A stretch of 64,000 nt of DNA from the NCBI GenBank assembly GCA_046051225.1, contig JBJOOR010000009.1, positions 62,001 to 126,000 of the forward strand, read 5' to 3'. The notes under the pieces were generated by a model. The model searched no databases. It had not been told where the DNA came from and worked only from the letters and a program-made list of their open reading frames with translations. The position numbers were made by a program, and so were the translations under genes. Below, one piece after another: positions 34,110 through 43,529 of this stretch. The stretch is from CAIODY01 sp046051225 (GTDB lineage: Bacteria; Bacteroidota; Bacteroidia; Chitinophagales; CAIODY01). Every line of letters starts with the position of its first letter. Position 1 is the first letter of the stretch.

Positions 34110-35780
34110 TTATACAGCTTTTTTTAAGGTTATCTCATCAACTATCACAATTGGCTTATTTACTCCATCATATTGAAAAATAAGATTAAAATTACCCCAT
34201 TCAATTTTATTGTTTTCAATTAATTCATTGTAATTAAATGATATTGGAATTGCAATAAATCTAAATTTATGCAAATTTAAATGGAGTTGATGTATTAAAA
34301 TATTTTTTTCATTTTTTGGCAAATCTTCTATATATAAAATTTGTGGTTTTACTTTGTTTTGCAAATAATAATCAATAGCAATCAGCTCTTTCAGTATTTT
34401 GTCTTCAGCAAAATTGGTGGTTGCATAATGAAAAACGATATCATAAATATCTTTCAACGAATATTTATGAAAGCTTTTTTGTGTAGCAAAATAATTGCCT
34501 AAGCCTAATAAAAAATCGAAAATGCTGTAATTTTCGGTAACATATTTAAGTGTGTTTACAATCCGTTTTTTATTCCAATAAATTTCTAAAGCATTTTCGG
34601 CAACGGTTACTTGCTGCAATTCATGTTCGGATAAATATTTGCTTTTAATAATTTGATAAGGTGGCATTGGGTCGAAAACATAATCATGCTGTGTATGTTT
34701 TTGGCGTACTGGTGTACCTTTTAAAAATTTCAAAAATCCTAATTGCAATTCGGGTGGATATAGCTTAAAAACCTCTTCAAAGCTGTATTTTATATCTTCC
34801 CAATAATCTAAAGGCAAGCCCACAATTAAATCTAAATGCATTTCAATCTTGTCTTTCAAGTTCAAAATTACACCTTTTGTTTTATCAAAATTTTGCTTTC
34901 GGCTTACTTCTAAATTTGCTTTTTGATTTACTGTTTGAATACCAATTTCAAACCTAAATAATCCTTTCGGAATTTTATCATGAATAAACTGCATGATATC
35001 TGGGTGTAAAATATCGGCAGTAATTTCAAATTGAAAAACATTTTCGGGGCTATGATTATCTAAAATAAATTGAAAAATATCAATCGTAAAATCACGTTTC
35101 ACATTAAATGTTCTATCCAAAAATTTAATTACTCTGCCATGTTTCATCAAATAAAATAAATTCGATTTTATATTTTCGATGGGCAAATACCTAACTTTAT
35201 TATCTAAGCTGGCCAAGCAAAACTCACATTTATAGGGGCATCCACGAGATGTTTCGATATATAAAACTCTGTTTTTTAATTCTTCAGGTTTATCATCAAT
35301 ATAAGGGTTTATCGAAGCATAATTTTCTAATTCAAACATTACATTTTGAGGATTGTAATGCACTTCGCCATCTGTTTTCGAAATTAAATTAGGTACATTT
35401 TTTACATCGGGATATGATTTTAAAAAATCGGAAAACGGAATTTCGCCTTCGCCAGTTATAATAAAATCAATATTTTCATTGGTAATAATTTCTTGCCATT
35501 CGTAGCTCACTTCGGGGCCACCCAGCATAATTTTTATAGCAGGATTTAATGCTTTTATTTTTCGGGCTACTTCTAAAGTTGGTGTAATATTCCATATATA
35601 ACAGCTGAAACATACTAGATCAAAGGCTTTGCATTGCTCGGCTATTTTGTCTCTATCTTCATTTATCGTAAATTCTTTCCAAGCCAATCCTTCATGGTTT
35701 TTATTTAATTGATACATTAATCTAATCGCTAAATTAATATGAATGTATTTGGCATTAAGGGTTGTAAGTAAAATTTGCAT
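34110..35780 (-). CDS. B12-binding radical SAM protein (DUF4080 type)
   Basis: A 556-residue protein. An N-terminal cobalamin-binding domain (about 1-140, with LGGPEVSYEW) is followed by the radical SAM core with the 4Fe-4S motif CPYKCEFC in TSRGCPYKCEFCLAS (about 180-195). The C-terminal part (about 380-556) is DUF4080. Members of this class often methylate or rearrange unreactive carbons; this family's substrate is unknown. The -7 element TATCTTTG at 35800-35807 lies on its strand. Confidence 0.85.
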   Translation of the reverse strand: MQILLTTLNAKYIHINLAIRLMYQLNKNHEGLAWKEFTINEDRDKIAEQCKAFDLVCFSCYIWNITPTLEVARKIKALNPAIKIMLGGPEVSYEWQEIITNENIDFIITGEGEIPFSDFLKSYPDVKNVPNLISKTDGEVHYNPQNVMFELENYASINPYIDDKPEELKNRVLYIETSRGCPYKCEFCLASLDNKVRYLPIENIKSNLFYLMKHGRVIKFLDRTFNVKRDFTIDIFQFILDNHSPENVFQFEITADILHPDIMQFIHDKIPKGLFRFEIGIQTVNQKANLEVSRKQNFDKTKGVILNLKDKIEMHLDLIVGLPLDYWEDIKYSFEEVFKLYPPELQLGFLKFLKGTPVRQKHTQHDYVFDPMPPYQIIKSKYLSEHELQQVTVAENALEIYWNKKRIVNTLKYVTENYSIFDFLLGLGNYFATQKSFHKYSLKDIYDIVFHYATTNFAEDKILKELIAIDYYLQNKVKPQILYIEDLPKNEKNILIHQLHLNLHKFRFIAIPISFNYNELIENNKIEWGNFNLIFQYDGVNKPIVIVDEITLKKAV

Positions 35781-35799
35781 TAAAAAGTTTCTTTGTTTT

Positions 35800-35807
35800 C
35801 AAAGATA
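35800..35807 (-). promoter_or_regulatory. -7 element of the radical SAM gene
   Basis: TATCTTTG on the minus strand, 20 bp before the start codon at 35780. Confidence 0.5.
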
Positions 35808-35866
35808 ATTTCAGAAAGTGGAATAAAAAATTTAAAGCCTTTAATATTCAGTTGATTCAATTAAAT

Positions 35867-35874
35867 TATCTTTG
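35867..35874 (+). promoter_or_regulatory. -7 element of lysC
   Basis: TATCTTTG on the plus strand, 45 bp before the aspartate kinase start codon. Confidence 0.5.
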
Positions 35875-35918
35875 CAAAAAAATAGTTCTATAAAATTTTA
35901 ATTCGGGGGAAAAACAAA

Positions 35919-37169
35919 ATGATTCAAGTTTTTAAATTCGGGGGGGCTTCGGTTAGGGATGCAAATAGTATAAAAAATGTATCCTCCATTATTTCAAAAT
36001 ATTCTTCAAAACCTTTATTAGTAGTAGTCTCGGCATTAGGTAAAACAACCAATGCTATTGAAAAAATAACGCAACATTGGTTTAAAAAAGATACCACAAC
36101 TGCCATTGTATTGTTACAGCAATTAAAGCAAACTCATCTTCAAATAATAAAAGATTTGGAATTAGATGAAACCATTATTGATGATTTATGTAAACAATTG
36201 GAAGATAAATTAAATCAATCGCCATTTACTATCTACGATTTTTATTACGACCAAATGGTAAGTTTTGGCGAATTATTATCTACCACAATTGTAACAGCAT
36301 ATCTGCAAAAATGCAGTATTAATGCGCATTGGATGGATGCAAGAACATTAATAAAAACGGATGCTAACTATCGTGATGTAAATATTTTATGGACAGAAAC
36401 CGAAAAAAATGTAACCCATAATTTGTTGCCTTTATTAAATGAAAATAAAATTATTATCACACAAGGTTTTATAGGTTCAACCAAAGAAAATTTCAGCACT
36501 ACATTGGGCAGAGAAGGCTCGGATTATTCAGCTTCCATTTTTAGTTATTGCTTAAATGCTGAATCAATGAGCATTTGGAAAGATGTACCAGGGGTGATGA
36601 ATGCCGACCCTAAACAATTTGCTGATGCTGAAATTATTTCAGAATTAAGCTATTACGAATCGATAGAAATGACATTTTATGGAGCAAAAGTGATACACCC
36701 CAAAACCATAAAACCAATTCAGAATAAAAAAATTCCATTACATGTAAGATCGTTTATTGATACGGATAAAATGGGAACTATCATTTCTGAAACGGATAAA
36801 TTTATTCCTTATCCAGCTATTAAAGTTTTAAAAGAAAATCAGGTTTTGATGAGTATTCAAACCCGTGATTTTTCATTTATTGGTGAAAAACATTTACAAA
36901 AAATATTCGAAGTATTTGCTACTTACCGTATTAGAATGAATGTGATGCAAAATGGTGCTATCAGCTTTAGTTGCTGCGTTGATGCCAACGACAGAATAAA
37001 CGAAGCGGTAGATGCTTTACATTTTGAATTTAAAGTATTGCTTAATGAAGGTTTAGAATTGGCTACCATTAGGCATTACAACGATTCAACAATTGCAGAA
37101 TTAATCAGCGGAAAAGAAATTTTGGTAGAACAAAAATCACGACATACCATTCAGTTTGTGTTGAAATAG
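35919..37169 (+). CDS. lysC: aspartate kinase
   Basis: A 416-residue monofunctional aspartokinase. The ATP/aspartate site is seen in FKFGGASVRDA at the start and in TTLGREGSDYSASIF and WKDVPGVMNADPK. The rest is a C-terminal ACT pair (about 290-416) for feedback control. It phosphorylates aspartate as the first step to lysine, threonine and methionine. G7 at 35940-35946 encodes the two Gly of KFGGAS. It is transcribed away from the radical SAM gene. Confidence 0.93.
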   Translation: MIQVFKFGGASVRDANSIKNVSSIISKYSSKPLLVVVSALGKTTNAIEKITQHWFKKDTTTAIVLLQQLKQTHLQIIKDLELDETIIDDLCKQLEDKLNQSPFTIYDFYYDQMVSFGELLSTTIVTAYLQKCSINAHWMDARTLIKTDANYRDVNILWTETEKNVTHNLLPLLNENKIIITQGFIGSTKENFSTTLGREGSDYSASIFSYCLNAESMSIWKDVPGVMNADPKQFADAEIISELSYYESIEMTFYGAKVIHPKTIKPIQNKKIPLHVRSFIDTDKMGTIISETDKFIPYPAIKVLKENQVLMSIQTRDFSFIGEKHLQKIFEVFATYRIRMNVMQNGAISFSCCVDANDRINEAVDALHFEFKVLLNEGLELATIRHYNDSTIAELISGKEILVEQKSRHTIQFVLK

Positions 37170-37179
37170 TACCGATAAA

Positions 37180-37626
37180 TTATTCTGTTACTAATTTATT
37201 TACACTACGATAAACAAATTCGGTAAAAATATGACGACGGGCAAAACGAGCTTGTGCAGGCGCATTCACCAATTTTACATAAATAGCTTTAGGTACGTCA
37301 AAATATTCATAACTATTTCCATCGGTAAATGTTACAGTTAATTTTTGACTTTTTAATTGAAAATCTTCAATGCCAGCCACATTAATTGTTTGATTATATT
37401 GCTCTAAACCTGCTGCAATAGTTTCGGGTGCTATGCTTACCAAAAAATGATACGCCTCAATTATTAGCTTACTTTTCTCCTCGGCTGCCAATTTTCCAGG
37501 TTCATCATTTGCAAATTTATCAGGATGGCAATCCTTCATTGCATTTCGATAAATGGTTTTTAACTCCTTTAATTCTGCGTCTTTTGTTACTGATAAAAGC
37601 TTTCTATAATCGTCAATTAATTTCAT
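37180..37626 (-). CDS. J-domain + KTSC domain protein
   Basis: I start it at the ATG at 37626 (148 residues): the promoter TACCTTTG at 37635-37642 lies 9 bp before it, inside the longer frame. Residues 1-75 form a DnaJ-like J domain with the HPD motif (His34-Pro35-Asp36, in KDCHPDKFAN). Residues about 95-145 form a KTSC domain (DGNSYEYFDVPKAIYVKLVN then AQARFARRHI), whose KTSC signature is weak here. It should recruit Hsp70 to an unknown partner. Divergent from lepA. Confidence 0.7.
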   Translation of the reverse strand: MKLIDDYRKLLSVTKDAELKELKTIYRNAMKDCHPDKFANDEPGKLAAEEKSKLIIEAYHFLVSIAPETIAAGLEQYNQTINVAGIEDFQLKSQKLTVTFTDGNSYEYFDVPKAIYVKLVNAPAQARFARRHIFTEFVYRSVNKLVTE

Positions 37627-37634
37627 AATGGCGG

Positions 37635-37642
37635 CAAAGGTA
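37635..37642 (-). promoter_or_regulatory. -7 element of the J-KTSC gene
   Basis: TACCTTTG on the minus strand fits TAnnTTTG and ends 8 bp before the ATG at 37626, leaving a leader of only a few nucleotides. Confidence 0.55.
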
Positions 37643-37739
37643 AATTTTTTATTTGTGAATTTGAAAGGTTCAGCTATCATTTCATTAAAATTGATTACAA
37701 ATAACCTATCCCAATTCAACAAAATTTGCTTCAAAAATC

Positions 37740-37747
37740 TATCTTTG
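37740..37747 (+). promoter_or_regulatory. -7 element of lepA
   Basis: TATCTTTG fits TAnnTTTG and ends 7 bp before the lepA ATG, so the mRNA would be almost leaderless. Confidence 0.55.
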
Positions 37748-37754
37748 CGCCCGA

Positions 37755-39542
37755 ATGAAAAACATAAGAAATTTCTGCATCATTGCACATATTGACCACG
37801 GCAAAAGTACGCTTGCCGATAGATTATTAGAAACTACCAAAACCGTTACCCAACGGGAGATGCAAGCCCAAGTGTTGGATGATATGGACTTGGAAAAAGA
37901 ACGTGGCATCACCATTAAAAGCCATGCTATTCAAATGGATTTGGTGTTGAGAGGCGAAAAATATGTTCTCAATTTAATTGATACGCCCGGTCATGTTGAT
38001 TTCAGTTATGAAGTGAGCCGTGCCATTGCTGCTTGCGAAGGCGCATTGTTGTTGGTGGATGCCACACAAGGCATTCAAGCGCAAACTATCAGCAACCTGT
38101 ATCTGGCTATGGATAGTGGTTTGGAGATAATTCCTGTCATCAATAAAATTGACATGGATGGTGCGATGATTGAAGAAGTGAAAGACCAAATTGTTGATTT
38201 AATTGGTTGCGACAGAGATTTAATTATGACAGCCAGCGGCAAAACTGGTTTGGGTGTTCCTGAAATTTTAGAAGCCATTGTGGCTCGTATTCCTTCGCCA
38301 AAAGGCAATGTAGATGCACCTTTGCAAGCTTTGATATTTGATTCGGTGTACAATTCTTTTCGTGGCATTATTGCCTATTTCAAAATCATGAATGGTACGT
38401 TGAAAAAAGGTGACAAAGTGAAATTTGTAAATACCGACATGGAATATTTTTGCGATGAAGTGGGTGTTTTAAGAATGAAGCTTTCGCCTCAACCACAATT
38501 GAGTGCAGGCGATGTAGGCTATATTATCACTGGCATAAAAGATAGCCACGAAGTAAAAGTTGGCGATACGATTACTGTTGTAAATAATCCTTGCGAAAAA
38601 GGAATTGATGGCTTTGAAAACGTGAAGCCAATGGTGTTTGCAGGTGTTTACCCGATTGACACTGATGATTATCAAGAGCTTCGTGAAAGCATTGATAAAT
38701 TAAGATTGAATGATGCATCATTAACTTACGAGCCTGAAAGTAGTGCTGCGCTTGGCTTTGGATTCCGTTGCGGATTTTTAGGATTGCTGCACATGGAAAT
38801 TGTGCAAGAAAGATTAGAACGTGAATTTAACATGACGGTGATTACAACCATTCCAAACGTAAGCTACATCGCATACACCAGCGATGGAAAAAAGCATATC
38901 GTCAACAATCCATCCGAATTTCCTGACCCTAGTAAACTTGATTATTGCGAAGAGCCTTTCATCAAAGCATCTATTATTTCAAAGCCCGAATATATTGGTG
39001 CGATTATGAAATTGTGCATGGATAAACGTGGCATTTTGATGAATCAAACTTACTTAACTACGACAAGAATTGAAATGATTTTTGAATTGCCTTTGGCAGA
39101 AATCGTTTTCGATTTTTATGATAAATTAAAGTCTATAAGCCGCGGCTATGCTTCGTTTGACTATCATCCATTAGATTATCGAACTGCTGATATTGTAAGA
39201 ATGGATTTGAAATTAAATGGCGAACCAGTTGACCCATTATCAGCATTAATTCACCATTCAAGAGCGCATGCTTTTGGCAAACAAATTTGTGAAAAGTTGA
39301 AAGAATTATTGCCACGTCAGCAATTTCAAATTGCTATTCAAGCAGCCATTGGCGCAAAAGTTATTGCTCGTGAAACCATATCGGCAATGCGAAAAGATGT
39401 AACTGCTAAATGTTATGGTGGTGATATTTCTCGTAAACGAAAATTATTAGAAAAACAAAAAGAAGGTAAGAAAAAAATGAAACAGATTGGTTCGGTAGAA
39501 GTGCCACAATCAGCATTTATGGCGGTATTGAAGTTGGATTAA
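37755..39542 (+). CDS. lepA: elongation factor 4 (ribosome back-translocase)
   Basis: A 595-residue translational GTPase of normal length. G motifs are AHIDHGKSTLADRL (G1), RGITIKS (G2), DTPGHVDF (G3) and NKIDMDGA (G4). The LepA-specific C-terminus ends KEGKKKMKQIGSVEVPQSAF. It acts on stalled ribosomes. Local GC is somewhat higher than in the neighbours, as expected for a well-expressed gene. The palindrome at 39549-39598 follows 7 bp after the stop. Confidence 0.97.
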   Translation: MKNIRNFCIIAHIDHGKSTLADRLLETTKTVTQREMQAQVLDDMDLEKERGITIKSHAIQMDLVLRGEKYVLNLIDTPGHVDFSYEVSRAIAACEGALLLVDATQGIQAQTISNLYLAMDSGLEIIPVINKIDMDGAMIEEVKDQIVDLIGCDRDLIMTASGKTGLGVPEILEAIVARIPSPKGNVDAPLQALIFDSVYNSFRGIIAYFKIMNGTLKKGDKVKFVNTDMEYFCDEVGVLRMKLSPQPQLSAGDVGYIITGIKDSHEVKVGDTITVVNNPCEKGIDGFENVKPMVFAGVYPIDTDDYQELRESIDKLRLNDASLTYEPESSAALGFGFRCGFLGLLHMEIVQERLEREFNMTVITTIPNVSYIAYTSDGKKHIVNNPSEFPDPSKLDYCEEPFIKASIISKPEYIGAIMKLCMDKRGILMNQTYLTTTRIEMIFELPLAEIVFDFYDKLKSISRGYASFDYHPLDYRTADIVRMDLKLNGEPVDPLSALIHHSRAHAFGKQICEKLKELLPRQQFQIAIQAAIGAKVIARETISAMRKDVTAKCYGGDISRKRKLLEKQKEGKKKMKQIGSVEVPQSAFMAVLKLD

Positions 39543-39548
39543 AGCATA

Positions 39549-39598
39549 ATTAACCACAGAGGCACTTCCGAACGTTCGGAAGTGCTTCTGTGGTTAAT
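39549..39598 (+). repeat. 50-bp near-perfect palindrome with core CCGAACGTTCGG
   Basis: Arms of 25 bp (39549-39573 with 39574-39598) match at 24 positions plus one G-T pair and have no spacer. The left arm reads TTAACCACAGAGGCACTTCC. It separates lepA and folD and may act as a terminator or as a cruciform-forming repeat. The ACCACAGAGGCAC segment resembles a widespread repeat type in many bacterial genomes, as I recall. Confidence 0.9.
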
Positions 39599-39612
39599 AA
39601 AAAAAATAATTA

Positions 39613-40476
39613 ATGGAATTGCTCGACGGAAAATTTTTATCAGCACAAATAAAAGAAGAAATCAAATTGCAGATTGATGGTTTGAAATCTGAAGGTAAAC
39701 GAGTGCCTAATTTGGTTGCTGTAATTGTTGGTGATAATCCTGCATCACAAACTTATGTAGCCAGCAAAGCAAAAAACTGTGATGCTGTTGGAATGCAATC
39801 TTCTGTAAAAACATTGCCCGAAAATATTTCTGAAGCTGAATTATTTAATGTGATTTCTGAATTAAATATGGATAAGGCAGTTGATGGATTTATTGTTCAA
39901 CTTCCATTACCAAAACATATTTCAGAAAAAAAGATCATTGAAGCCATTGCACCTGATAAAGATGTAGATGGTTTCCATCCAATCAACTTAGGTAAATTAA
40001 TGTTGGGTGAAGACACATTTATTCCAGCAACACCTATGGGAATAATGGAAATGTTAAAGCGTTATCAAATTGAAACCAAGGGTAAAAATGCTGTTGTAAT
40101 TGGAAGAAGCAATATAGTTGGAACTCCAATTTCATTGTTGCTTTCAAGAAATACAAATCCTGGCAACTGTACAGTTACTCTATGTCATTCATCAACAAAA
40201 AATTTAAAGGAAATATGTCAATCGGCTGATATAATTGTGGCAGCCATTGGTAAAAAGAATTTCGTAACGGCAGATATGGTTAAAGATGGAGCTGTAATAA
40301 TTGATGTGGGCATTAACAGAATAGCAGGCGAAAAGAAAATTTATGGCGATGTTGATTTTGAAAATGTAGCGCCTAAATGTTCGTACATAACGCCAGTACC
40401 AGGTGGTGTAGGATTAATGACCATAGCGGCTTTGATGCTGAACACAATTAAATCTTATCAAAATAAAAATTTATAA
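39613..40476 (+). CDS. folD: methylene-THF dehydrogenase/cyclohydrolase
   Basis: A 287-residue bifunctional folate enzyme. Seen are ASQTYVASKAKNCDAVGM (catalytic Tyr and Lys), GFIVQLPLPKHI, PDKDVDGFHPINLGKL, VIGRSNIVGTPISLLLSR (NADP site) and TPVPGGVGLMTIAAL. It interconverts methylene- and formyl-THF. sppA follows 6 bp later, so they form an operon. Confidence 0.96.
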   Translation: MELLDGKFLSAQIKEEIKLQIDGLKSEGKRVPNLVAVIVGDNPASQTYVASKAKNCDAVGMQSSVKTLPENISEAELFNVISELNMDKAVDGFIVQLPLPKHISEKKIIEAIAPDKDVDGFHPINLGKLMLGEDTFIPATPMGIMEMLKRYQIETKGKNAVVIGRSNIVGTPISLLLSRNTNPGNCTVTLCHSSTKNLKEICQSADIIVAAIGKKNFVTADMVKDGAVIIDVGINRIAGEKKIYGDVDFENVAPKCSYITPVPGGVGLMTIAALMLNTIKSYQNKNL

Positions 40477-40482
40477 AATTAT

Positions 40483-42252
40483 ATGAAACAGTTTTTCAAA
40501 ATCGTATTAGGCAGCATGGTAGGTTTTATTGTTGCCGCAGGATTATTTACCATTTTAATGTTCATCATTATTGCTGCCATTATTTTGAGCAGTAAAAAAT
40601 CTGAACAATCAGAAGCCGAACCGCATTCGGTTTTAACCATTAATTTGAATAAACCAATTGCCGAACGCATGGATTATTCGGATATTAATTTTAGCTCCAT
40701 TTCAAATTTAGCTACGGCAAAAAATTTAGGATTAAAAGAACTTACAGCCAATATTCGCAAAGCAAAAAATGATGAATTTATAAGCGGAATTTTTATTGAT
40801 ACCAGAATGGTTGAATCGGGTTGGGCTACTTTAGAAGCTTTAAGACGTGAATTAATTGAATTCAAAAAATCTAAAAAATTTATTATTGCTTATGGCGAAG
40901 TGATGACGCAAAAAAGCTACTACATAGCCAGTGTAGCCGATAAGGTGTATTTAAACCCAAGTGGATTAATGGAATTTTCGGGCATGAGTGTAAATATTAT
41001 GTTCTTAAAAGGCACATTAGATAAATTAGGAATTGAACCTCAAATATTTTATTGTGGTAAATTTAAAAGTGCTACCGAGCCTTTGCGTTTAACAAAAATG
41101 AGTGATGCCAATAGATTGCAGACAACAGAATTTATCAATTCGTTCTACTCACATTTTATGAAAAATATTGCTGATAGTCGCAAAATGAATTACGATTCAT
41201 TAGATAATATTAGTAAAGAATTATTGGTTCGTAACCCTGCATCAGCCTTAAAATATGGCTTAGTAGATGGCTTAAAATATTATGATGAAGTATTAGCAGA
41301 GTTGAAAAAAACATCGGGTACGGATGAAAAAAATCCAAAATTTGTTTCGATTGAAAACTATGATAATATGAATGGTGGCGAAAAATTTAGTTCATCAAAA
41401 AATAAAATTGCGGTGGTATATGCCGAAGGCGATATTGTTGATGGGCAAGGTGATGACGATAATATTGGTGGCGAAAAATTTGCCGAAATGATTCGTAAAA
41501 TACGCCAAGATGAAAAAGTAAAAGCGCTGGTAATTCGTGTTAATTCGCCAGGTGGAAGCGCATTGGCAAGCGATATTATGTGGAGAGAAATTATGTTGGC
41601 TAAAAAGAAAATGCCTGTTGTAATCAGTATGGGCAATTATGCTGCAAGTGGCGGCTATTATATTTCTTGCGCTGCCGATTCAATTTTTACCGAGCCTAAT
41701 ACTTTAACAGGTTCAATTGGTGTATTTGGCATTTTGCCATGTATGGAAAATTTCTTACATGATAAATTGGGCATTACACACGATGGTGTAAAAACAGGTA
41801 AATACAGCGATATGCCTAACTTAACCCGTCATTTAAATGATGATGAAAAACGAATTATTCAAGCTGGCGTTGATACTATTTATAGCGATTTTTTAAATCG
41901 TGTGGCTCAAGGTCGTCATAAAACAAAAGCCGAAATTGACAGCATTGCACAAGGCAGAGTTTGGAGTGGTGAAAAAGCAATATCAATTGGTTTGGTAGAT
42001 AAATTAGGAAATTTAGATGCGGCAATTGCTTGCGCAGTAAGGGCTGCAAAGGTTAAAGATTTTTCGGTAACAAATTATCCAAGTCGTGAATTTGGTGTAA
42101 AAGAAATTTTATATCAAATGGGCGAAAGCAAAAAACAATCGTATATAAAAGCCGAATTGGGCGAATATTATCAAGTATTTGAACAATTACAATTCATCAA
42201 AAAATGGAATGGTGTTCAGGCTCGTTTGCCATTCGAAATGGATATTCGTTAA
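40483..42252 (+). CDS. sppA: signal peptide peptidase SppA, 67K type
   Basis: A 589-residue membrane protease with one N-terminal TM segment (about 8-36) and two tandem SppA domains. The catalytic Lys lies in YCGKFKSATEP of the first domain and the catalytic Ser in NYAASGGYYISC of the second, as in E. coli SppA. VRVNSPGGSALAS is also conserved. It degrades cleaved signal peptides in the inner membrane. Operon with folD and the acyltransferase 18 bp downstream. Confidence 0.95.
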   Translation: MKQFFKIVLGSMVGFIVAAGLFTILMFIIIAAIILSSKKSEQSEAEPHSVLTINLNKPIAERMDYSDINFSSISNLATAKNLGLKELTANIRKAKNDEFISGIFIDTRMVESGWATLEALRRELIEFKKSKKFIIAYGEVMTQKSYYIASVADKVYLNPSGLMEFSGMSVNIMFLKGTLDKLGIEPQIFYCGKFKSATEPLRLTKMSDANRLQTTEFINSFYSHFMKNIADSRKMNYDSLDNISKELLVRNPASALKYGLVDGLKYYDEVLAELKKTSGTDEKNPKFVSIENYDNMNGGEKFSSSKNKIAVVYAEGDIVDGQGDDDNIGGEKFAEMIRKIRQDEKVKALVIRVNSPGGSALASDIMWREIMLAKKKMPVVISMGNYAASGGYYISCAADSIFTEPNTLTGSIGVFGILPCMENFLHDKLGITHDGVKTGKYSDMPNLTRHLNDDEKRIIQAGVDTIYSDFLNRVAQGRHKTKAEIDSIAQGRVWSGEKAISIGLVDKLGNLDAAIACAVRAAKVKDFSVTNYPSREFGVKEILYQMGESKKQSYIKAELGEYYQVFEQLQFIKKWNGVQARLPFEMDIR

Positions 42253-42270
42253 TCTTAAAACTCATTACTG

Positions 42271-43146
42271 ATGAAGCTTATAGGTTATATTTTGTTTTTA
42301 ATTTTTGCTATTCCATTTTCTTATTTACCATTAAAAGTGCTCTATCTTTTTAGTGATTTTTTGTATTTAGTTATATACAAAATAGTGGGTTATAGAAAAA
42401 AAGTGGTGAGGCAAAACTTAGTAAATTCATTTCCCGAAAAAACAATTGCAGAAATAATTTCGATTGAAAAAAAATATTACCACAACCTTTGCGATTGGAT
42501 AATTGAAACTATTAAATTATTCAGTATTTCGGAAGCTGAATTGAAGCAACGAATGAAATTTACGGATGAAGAAAAATGGAATTCGTATTACGTAGAAAAC
42601 AAACATATTATAATGGCTGCAGGTCATTACAATAATTTTGAATGGGGAGCACAGCGCATTTCATTAAATGAAAAAATAAAAGTGGTGGGTTTATTTACAC
42701 CTTTATCTAATTCATATTTCAATACATTTATTTTAAAAAATCGTTCCCGATTTGGTGCTATAATGGTTGCTTCAAAAGAAATTAAAAATTTTATCAACCA
42801 ATTATTAACCGAAAAATATGCCTTTGGATTTGTAGCCGACCAAAGCCCACGAAAGGAAGGGAAATTATATTGGACAGATTTTTTAAACCAACAAACAGCA
42901 GTGTTTACAGGTGTTGAACGTTATTCTATTCAATTAAATGCACCCGTAATTTTTGTTTATCCCGTAAAAATAAAACGAGGTTATTATGAATTAAAAGTTG
43001 AAATGATTTGTGATGAACCAACCTTAGTTCATCCATTTGCAATCACCGAATCACAAACTAGATTTTTAGAATCCATTATTCGTAAGCAGCCTGAAGCTTG
43101 GATGTGGAGCCACAAACGCTGGAAATTGAAAAAAGAATTGTTCTAA
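42271..43146 (+). CDS. lysophospholipid/lipid A acyltransferase (LpxL-like)
   Basis: A 291-residue protein with an N-terminal TM segment and the HX4E acyltransferase motif GHYNNFEWG (His-x4-Glu). The C-terminal block RKQPEAWMWSHKRWK is the LpxL/HtrB signature (P-x-W-x-W-x-H-x-R-W). It adds a secondary acyl chain to lipid A on the inner membrane. The Bacteroidota often have one such enzyme. Chain preference cannot be read. Confidence 0.9.
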   Translation: MKLIGYILFLIFAIPFSYLPLKVLYLFSDFLYLVIYKIVGYRKKVVRQNLVNSFPEKTIAEIISIEKKYYHNLCDWIIETIKLFSISEAELKQRMKFTDEEKWNSYYVENKHIIMAAGHYNNFEWGAQRISLNEKIKVVGLFTPLSNSYFNTFILKNRSRFGAIMVASKEIKNFINQLLTEKYAFGFVADQSPRKEGKLYWTDFLNQQTAVFTGVERYSIQLNAPVIFVYPVKIKRGYYELKVEMICDEPTLVHPFAITESQTRFLESIIRKQPEAWMWSHKRWKLKKELF

Positions 43147-43247
43147 TTTTAATTAGATTTTTCGTTCCTAACTATGGGAAGTAAATTTTATAATTGTAAT
43201 ATAGTTTTTAATGGTATTAGTGTAGCAAATTTCTTTGCTCTTTAAAA

Positions 43248-43275
43248 AAAGCCCTTCATGAAAATGAGGGGCTTT
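43248..43275 (+). terminator. terminator-like hairpin after the LpxL-like gene
   Basis: AAAGCCCTTCAT pairs with ATGAGGGGCTTT (12 bp, one T-G) around a GAAA loop, about 100 bp after the acyltransferase. A small hairpin AGCAAA/TTTGCT precedes it at 43224-43239. The 3' T-tract is short. Confidence 0.7.
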
Positions 43276-43501
43276 CATCTATTAAACCACTAATAGAAAT
43301 ATTTTGATAGCCTTACGGTGTTTAGTTTATTCTTTGAATTAATAAGTCAAAATTGGTATTGAAAATGGTAAATTAGTATGGGTTCGATATCGTAAATAGT
43401 TAAGTAGAAAACTTGAAATTTTAATACTGAATATAGTACATACAAAGAGTTGGTTAAATTATTTTTAATTGAATTCAGCCCATAATCACATCGGTATTAC
43501 C
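43276..43501. other. AT-rich gap before clpX
   Basis: Together with the bases from 43147 the gap is about 380 bp. Apart from the hairpins at 43224-43275 and the clpX promoter element I see no gene, repeat or RNA in it. Confidence 0.5.
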
Positions 43502-43509
43502 TAAATTTG
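43502..43509 (+). promoter_or_regulatory. -7 element of clpX
   Basis: TAAATTTG fits TAnnTTTG, 20 bp before the clpX ATG. Confidence 0.5.
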
Positions 43510-43529
43510 CAAAAAATATAAATATTAGA

